From positions 333,318,077-333,382,076 of the forward strand of contig CM019066.1 of NCBI GenBank assembly GCA_009667805.1: 64,000 nt of DNA, written 5' to 3'. Positions 58,644-64,000 of this stretch are shown piece after piece (the first letter of the stretch is position 1; every line of letters begins with the position of its first letter). Source of the DNA: Leptobrachium leishanense (Eukaryota; Chordata; Amphibia; Anura; Megophryidae). Made by a program: the position numbers and the translations under genes. The notes beneath the pieces are model-generated. The model was not told where the DNA came from and ran no database searches. It worked only from the letters and a program-made list of their open reading frames with translations.

Positions 58644-59555
58644 CAGGGTTATTCAAAGTGCTCCGAATTGCTGGCGAAAGGTAACCGAATGCTGAAATTA
58701 AACGTACGGTTACCTTTCTTGGCCATTCGGCTACCCACAGAGCAAGCAGTTCGCCAAATCTTGGCGAATTGCCTGCACGTACGGTGACTGTTCGGTGCCT
58801 GTTCGAGGGCAGTGAAATCCCCATAGAGAAGCAATGCTTCGGCTATTCAGAGAACACAAACCAGCAGTGAAAAGTTGCCGAATTGCCTTGCCATTCGGTG
58901 GTTTCATTCGACAGATTTATTCAGCGAATCCCATAGGCTTCAATGTTAAAAATATTCCCATTTTAATTCAATATCTAATAAACCGTTTATTATAATATTC
59001 TGCAGTAAAGAGTCTCTATATTTATAGAATTTTTATGATCTTTTAAGCATTTTTCGGGATTATTTTGCAAATAAATGTTTTCCTTTTTTTTTTAAACGTT
59101 TTTTTCTTTTTTCTGTAACAGCCCTTTTTATTATCATTCATTGGTTCTTCTATGTAAATTTCAGACATTTTCGCTCAGTAGTTTGTTTGCAAACAGCGTT
59201 TCACTTTTCAAACATTCAAGCGTACTGTTTTTTTTTTGTTCACTCCATTCGTCTGCGGTGTCGGGTTTTTCCGGCAGCTGCTCTGCGCTCTGATCGGCTC
59301 CTGCTCGGGTTTCTCCGGCGTCTTCGGCGGAGTTAATCCAAATGTTTTTGCCGGTTTCGGTGTGCATTCGCCTGGGTTTTACGGTGAGTGTTCGGCAGGT
59401 TTTCGGCGGCTTTTCCCTGCACTACGACGGCCCTGTGGTGCTTCCTGAATACACCGCAGGGTCGCCGAAATGAGATCACCAAATCGTACCGAATTGAAGA
59501 GAATGAAAAGTCACCAAACGTGCAGTGACTTTTCGTTTGTCTTTGAATAACCCTG
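58644..59555 (+). mobile_element. Family A MITE, copy 6
   Basis: CAGGGTTATTCAAAGTG start, CTTTGAATAACCCTG end, both subterminal hairpins present (GGTAACCGAATGCTGAAATT / ACGTACGGTTACC; AAAAGTCACCAAACGTGCAG). Flanks CTA and ATA agree at 2 of 3. Interior aligned with 61609-62227 and 29961-30846. Confidence 0.9.
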
Positions 59556-59707
59556 ATAATTTTTCTTTGTGTTTTCTTGCAATTAATAAAACCATTAAAG
59601 CGCATCAGCAGTTAAATTTGTAGCATAGTATACCAACATATTCAACATTTATTGTGGTGATGTCAAATCTCTTTCACTCACATCATTCTGAGCTCATGAA
59701 TGGACTG

Positions 59708-60917
59708 ATAGAAAAAGTTTGGGGCGTGAGCCCCGGTGTGAGCGCACTTAACTGAATTGAATAGAATTTTCAATGGTATTCTCAATGTTCTGATTGGGAG
59801 ATCATAGGTCCTATTAATAAAAAATAGAAAACTCCGTGGTGCAAATAACGTCTGTATAATCAAGTAACACAATGTTGTGAGATAATGTTGTAGGTATAAA
59901 GAACTCACAAGTGTGGAGCCAAGTAAGGCTCAATAGAGATCGCCTCTTGACCACTCTGGGGGGTCACTCCCCTTGTATAGGATTCTTCATGCTTTAAGTC
60001 AATTGTGGTATCAACCGTTGGTGGATTTCTTTCACTCTTTAGAGACAAAAGGACACTTCCATTGCGCAGATATCGGTAACTTAGATGAACAAATAAGAGA
60101 ATGGGTACTTACAATCTCTTGAGCCTCTTAGGAAAGTGGCTCAGTATGAAGGCTTATCGAAAATCTGGTAAACGATGAATTTGTTTCCCGGTGGAAGGTG
60201 AACCAAAAAATAAAATGTGCACTATATTTATCAATGCAACATTTAATATTAATAATGATACAATTAAAAGAGACGCGTTTCACCCAACCAACTGTGGGCT
60301 TCCTCAGTCTCAGAAGACTGAGGAATCCCACAGTTGGTTGGGTGAAACGCGTCTCTTTTAATTGTATCATTATTAATATTAAATGTTGCATTGATAAATA
60401 TAGTGCACATTTTATTTTTTGGTTTACCTTACACTGGGAAACAAATTCATCGATTACCAGATTTTCGATAAGCCTTCATACTGAGCCACTTTCCTAAGAG
60501 GCTCAAGAGATTGTAAGTACCCATTCTCTTATTTGTTCATCTAAGTTACCGATATCTGCGCAATGGAAGTGTCCTTTTGTCTCTAAAGAGTGAAAGAAAT
60601 CCACCAACGGTTGATACCACGATTGACTTAAAGCGTGAAGAATCCTATACAAGGGGAGTGACCCCCCAGAGTGGTCAAGAGGCGATCTCTATTGAGCCTT
60701 ACTTGGCTCCACACTTGTGAGTTCTTTATACCTACAACATTATCTCACAACATTGTGTTACTTGATTATACAGACGTTATTTGCACCATGGAGTTTTCTA
60801 TTTTTTATTAATAGGACCTATGATCTCCCAATCAGAACATTGAGAATACCATTGAAAATTCTATTCAATTCAGTTAAGTGCACTCACACCGGGGCTCACG
60901 CCCCAATCTTTTTCTAT
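59708..60917. repeat. Giant palindrome, two 603-bp arms, 4-base loop
   Basis: 59708-60310 and 60315-60917 are near-perfect reverse complements about an axis at 60312.5, with the loop CAGA. Arm lengths are identical, so there are no net indels; I notice only scattered substitutions (for example GTGAGCGCACTT versus AAGTGCACTCAC). The same peptides are therefore predicted on both strands, an artefact of symmetry. The centre TTCCTCAGTCT..AGACTGAGGAA with GGGTGAAACGCGTCTC resembles other anuran foldback centres. It forms most of the insertion described at 59708-61012. Confidence 0.96.
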
Positions 60918-61012
60918 TGTTGCATTGTATAAGGGTGTACACAGGTGTTTATTTGAGCAGCCACCCATTAATTTTACTATATAGCGCTAAGTGATCTCTC
61001 TTATATTTTTTT
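59708..61012. mobile_element. Insertion carrying the giant palindrome, 13-bp target duplication
   Basis: CATGAATGGACTG occurs at 59695-59707 and again at 61013-61025, exactly flanking the palindrome plus a 95-bp unpaired tail. The tail ends TCTCTTATATTTTTTT. A 13-bp duplication and T-rich tail fit retroposition (target-primed) better than cut-and-paste. A foldback retroposon, or a 5'-inverted LINE/SINE insertion (twin priming), could give this layout. No reverse transcriptase is encoded. Confidence 0.78.
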
Positions 61013-61025
61013 CATGAATGGACTG

Positions 61026-61608
61026 GCCGGGATAAATGCATTCAGGTCAGAGAGGCTGACCCTCTCCTTCTTTACTTGTGATGCCTCAGAAACATAAGAG
61101 ACCTTTTCTAGTGTAGAGGTTGAAAGCTATGCTAAACAAAAACACCATTATGCACCACCATGGATTTGAGCCTCTTATACAATTGTGTGGTAATATACGG
61201 TGGTTTGATACACATAACTCTTTAATATTCAAGCAGTAAACTCCCGGACACAGAGAGTAGAGGATTCAGCATCAATACTGTAATACAAATTTTATTAAAA
61301 TGTACAGGTAAAAAATAAATTTAAGTTGTGATAGTGTAGTAATATTTTTTTTGTTATGCACGGAGTTAAATCAAAGTATATTTTATTTTATTTTTTTACT
61401 ACATTTGTTCATATAATCTTAATTTTCACAATTTTTAAGCTGACACATGTGCAAGGTACACTTGGAAGAAAGTCTGCCCTGTTCATTTTTTTTTTTTTTT
61501 AAAGCTGCAGAATTTGGTACATAAAGCTTGTATTCTTGTCTGTAATTTTTCTGAGTTTTATTTTGTGAAAAAAATAAATAAAGTAAAAAGAGAATATCAG
61601 AATATTAA
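61026..61608. other. AT-rich unassigned DNA
   Basis: Contains T-rich tracts and no supported feature. Confidence 0.5.
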
Positions 61609-62227
61609 CAGGGTTATTCAAAGAGCTCCGAATTGCTGTCGAAAGGTAACCGAACGCTGAAATTCAGAGTACGCTTACCTTTCCTGGCCATTCGGCTATT
61701 CAGAGAGCAGGCAGTTCGCCAGATCCTGGCAAATTGCCTGCACATATGGTGCCTGTTCGTTGCCTGTTCGTGGCCAGTGAAAAGCCCATAGAGAAGCAAT
61801 GCTTCGTCTATTCAGAGAACACAAAAGCAGCAGTAAAAAGTTGCCGAATTGCCCTGCCATTCAGTGGCTTCATGCGGCAGATTTATTTAAGCGAATCCCA
61901 TAGACTTCAATGTTAAAAATATTCTCGTTTTAATTCAATATCTAATAAACCGTTTATTATAATATTCTGCAGTAAAGAGTCTCTTTATTTATAGATTTTT
62001 TAGGATCTTTTAAGCATTTTTCGGGATTTTTTTGCAAAAACAATTTCCAACTTTTTTTTAAACGTTTTTTATTTTTTCTCTTACAGCCCTTTTTATTATC
62101 ATTCCTTGAACCTCATATGTAAATTTCAGACATTTTCGCTCAGTAGTTTCTTTGCAAACAGCGTTTCACTTTTCAAACATTCAAGCGTACTGTTTCTTTT
62201 TTTTTCACTCCATTCGTCTGCGGTGTA
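61609..62227 (+). mobile_element. Family A MITE, copy 7, truncated on the right
   Basis: CAGGGTTATTCAAAGAG start with left hairpin GGTAACCGAACGCTGAAATT and the common core up to TTCACTCCATTCGTCTGCGG. It then stops at TGTAGTTTTGAAGAG, and the right CpG-rich third is missing. Confidence 0.88.
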
Positions 62228-62421
62228 GTTTTGAAGAGAGGAAGGAACGTTCGTGATGCCCGTCTGGCCACCTCGCTGAGTGCAGTTAGGGCACTCAGCG
62301 CTGCAAGTTTTGATCCTCCTATGGAGGATCGCGCTTTGCAGCCCCTTCGAACGCGCGTCCTAGCTTCGGAAGGCACGTCAGTACGGGTGCACATAGTGCA
62401 CTCATCTGACCCCAGCCTAAA
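62228..62421. repeat. TTA-MITE-related right fragment with foldback
   Basis: Ends CACTCATCTGACCCCAGCCTAA, the right terminus of the GGCTAGGGTCAGAC family. It includes the foldbacks GCTGAGTGCAGTTAGGGCACTCAGC (near 62275) and AAGTTTTGATCCTCCTATGG / GAGGATCGCGCTTT. The left end is missing. Confidence 0.6.
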
Positions 62422-62446
62422 AGTCCACATATTTATCTATCTAGAG

Positions 62447-62630
62447 CAATGTTTCCCAGCCCTGGTATTCAGGTTCCCCAAACAGGCCAGGTTTGCCAGA
62501 TTTCTGAAGCACATCACAGGTGATATGATTTGCTGCTCATTGATTGCAGGATTCAGTCTGCTTTTCCCCAAGGTGATCCTTAAAATCTGACCTGATAGAG
62601 GAACTTGATGAACATGGTAGGGAAACACTG
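62447..62630. mobile_element. hAT MITE, copy 3
   Basis: CAATGTTTCCCAGCCCTGGT to GGTAGGGAAACACTG, same length (184) as copy 1, with TTTGCTGCTCATTGATTGCA inside. Flanking 8-mers ATCTAGAG and GTGTAGAG agree at 6 of 8. Confidence 0.88.
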
Positions 62631-62819
62631 GTGTAGAGGAAGAGAAGACTGATCCAGAGTACAACCCACATTGGAATATGAAGAGAATATGAAATGATCG
62701 ACCCTAACAACATTCCCAGAAGGACATGAAGAGAGGACCGACCCAGCTCACAAAGAAGAGGAGGTAAAGATTGACTCAGGGAAGAAAAGGAAAAGGCCGA
62801 CCCAGACCACCACCCCTTG

Positions 62820-63242
62820 GGCTAGGGTCAGACGAACGCATTTTTATGTTGTCTGTGAAAAAGTGCGTTCGAGACGATGGACGCATTTTTTCACAGAATA
62901 CGCGATAGCGGTCATAGATGCACATTTTCGTCCGTGATTTTGTACGGATCATCAATAAAACACTTTTTGCGTCTGGACGTTATGTTGGCCGGACATTAGC
63001 AGCGTCTGATGTCTCCAATTCACGCACACACGCCTCTAGCAGACGCAGCGCACTCTGTACGTCAGTACCTGCGGTTTCACGTTCTCGAAAAAATGCGTTC
63101 ATTTTCCACTTGCGTTGCGCAGCCGGACTTTTGTGCGACCGTACTTCGTAATTGGCCGTCATTGCCCGTCATCTGCTGCTAGTGCGGCCGTGATTAAGTG
63201 CGGCTGCACGCGCGTTCGCACTGCCTCAGTCTGACCCTAGCC
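62820..63242. mobile_element. TTA-flanked MITE, copy 4
   Basis: GGCTAGGGTCAGACGAACGC and CAGTCTGACCCTAGCC ends; flanks TTG (62817-62819) and TTA (63243-63245). The interior aligns with 30866-31291 in reverse orientation (GTTCTCGAAAAAATGCGTTC). Open frames are composition effects. Confidence 0.9.
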
Positions 63243-63245
63243 TTA

Positions 63246-64000
63246 GAAGAAGAGAGAAGAGGTCTGACACGTACTACCTCTCCAGAGGAAGTAGAGAGGA
63301 CCGATCTCCGATCACAACATTCGCTGCTGCGCAATAAATATATTGAGTAGATTGAAGTTTGTATGAGTGTCCTGTCATCTTATTTAGTTTTCGGAAGCGC
63401 AGTCATTGTCAGCTTATAGTTCAAATTTTATTTAATGAACGAAATAGTAAATGCAAAATGTTATCAGTATTGTTTACTTTAATTTAAATAATATCTCATA
63501 ATCATTATATACATTAACTTACAAAATTGCATGAATTGATATACTACCATTTGAACAGAAGAGAAACATAATAAAAATACATTAATAATTTTTTTAAATT
63601 TGTTTTAAACTGTATTTACTGCAGTCTTAGTGGTAATTAGTAAACAACAATATAACATTACTATATATAAATATGTATAACAATTATACCATTATTAACG
63701 AATCTTAAAACTCTTAATTTATTATTATTACACATTTATTGTTATGTATTATCCATTAAAAAAATGTAATTGAATTATATTACATTATTGTATATGGTAA
63801 ATAATATTATATGTGCATTAATATTGCAGGCAAAGGCAGCTCAATAAAAAAATAAATAAGAAAAAGGCATAAAAAAAGCTAAAAAGCCACGAATTGGTTC
63901 ATTCAAATCCTACTAATGAAAACAAATATTAACAAAATTTGAAAAAACAAAGATCACCATATGGATGAAATTTGGTTATCTGAATTTCTGAGCCAACTTA
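63246..64000. other. Strongly AT-rich DNA to the window edge
   Basis: 63410-63830 is very AT-rich with many TTATTA and TATATA words but no clean tandem unit. No gene or transposon end is visible. Confidence 0.5.

Noticed and set aside
60128..60497. Conserved peptide predicted on both strands (MQHLILIMIQLKETRF)
   Set aside because: Symmetry of the palindrome makes the same frame appear twice; it is not evidence of selection.

Overview
This 64 kb window looks like intergenic or intronic DNA from a large, repeat-rich vertebrate genome, most likely a frog or toad (Anura). I found no convincing host protein-coding gene, rRNA, tRNA gene or CRISPR array, and nothing bacterial. The anuran guess rests on dispersed repeats I recognise from frog sequence: the 'GCGCTGTACAATGGG' repeat, the 'ACATAGAAACATAGAA ... 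CGGCAGATAAGAACC' repeat, and TTAA-flanked elements starting CCCCTTAGTGAC. Two nearly identical Tc1 transposons and abundant CTAT-type microsatellites fit the same picture. This is inference; no species is assigned. Almost all long open frames lie in tandem repeats or transposon remnants.

Layout. 0.4-1.4 kb: a hAT-type non-autonomous element (8-bp target duplication) carrying a minisatellite and a GC-rich palindromic block. 1.4-8.9 kb: mostly low-copy DNA with an eroded Tc1/mariner copy at 7.0 kb and three weak exon candidates. 8.9-11 kb: two members of a roughly 0.9-kb MITE family ('family A', ends CAGGGTTATTCAAAGAG). 13.1-14.2 kb: a second TIR element carrying a related minisatellite and a 127-bp-arm palindrome. 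14.5-18.1 kb: CTAT/CTTT satellite interrupted by a Tc1 element whose transposase is intact except for one missing base. 18.9-21.8 kb: TTAA element, MITE fragment, and a hAT-like element split by a solo-LTR candidate. 22.2-24.6 kb: LTR-like promoter DNA split by a second, inverted, dead Tc1 copy. 24.8-26.8 kb: two family A MITEs head to head. 27.6-29.7 kb: low-copy DNA. 29.8-31.8 kb: hAT MITE, family A MITE and two TTA-flanked MITEs. 33.9-34.9 kb: AT-rich hAT element with nested foldbacks. 36.2-37.7 kb: a family B MITE split by an ORF2-less L1 ORF1 fragment. 39.7-40.9 kb: a hAT element filled with other repeats. 42.5-44.0 kb: a foldback split by a TTAA element. 44.1-45.4 kb: decayed Tc1 plus MITEs. 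46-54.8 kb: MITEs, a perfect 74-bp-arm hairpin and a CTCT/TATGTCTATCT satellite. 57-58 kb: nested anuran repeats and a tRNA-derived SINE. 58.6-63.2 kb: family A MITEs around a 1.2-kb near-perfect palindrome with 603-bp arms and 13-bp flanking direct repeats, then more MITEs.

The window is a stratified record of transposition. Insertions inside insertions give relative ages: the Tc1 copies are young, and the hAT, Tc1-fossil and L1 pieces are older. The most unusual observations are the shared minisatellite-palindrome cargo in two elements with different ends, MITE families that share a core but carry different subterminal hairpins, and the long palindromes.
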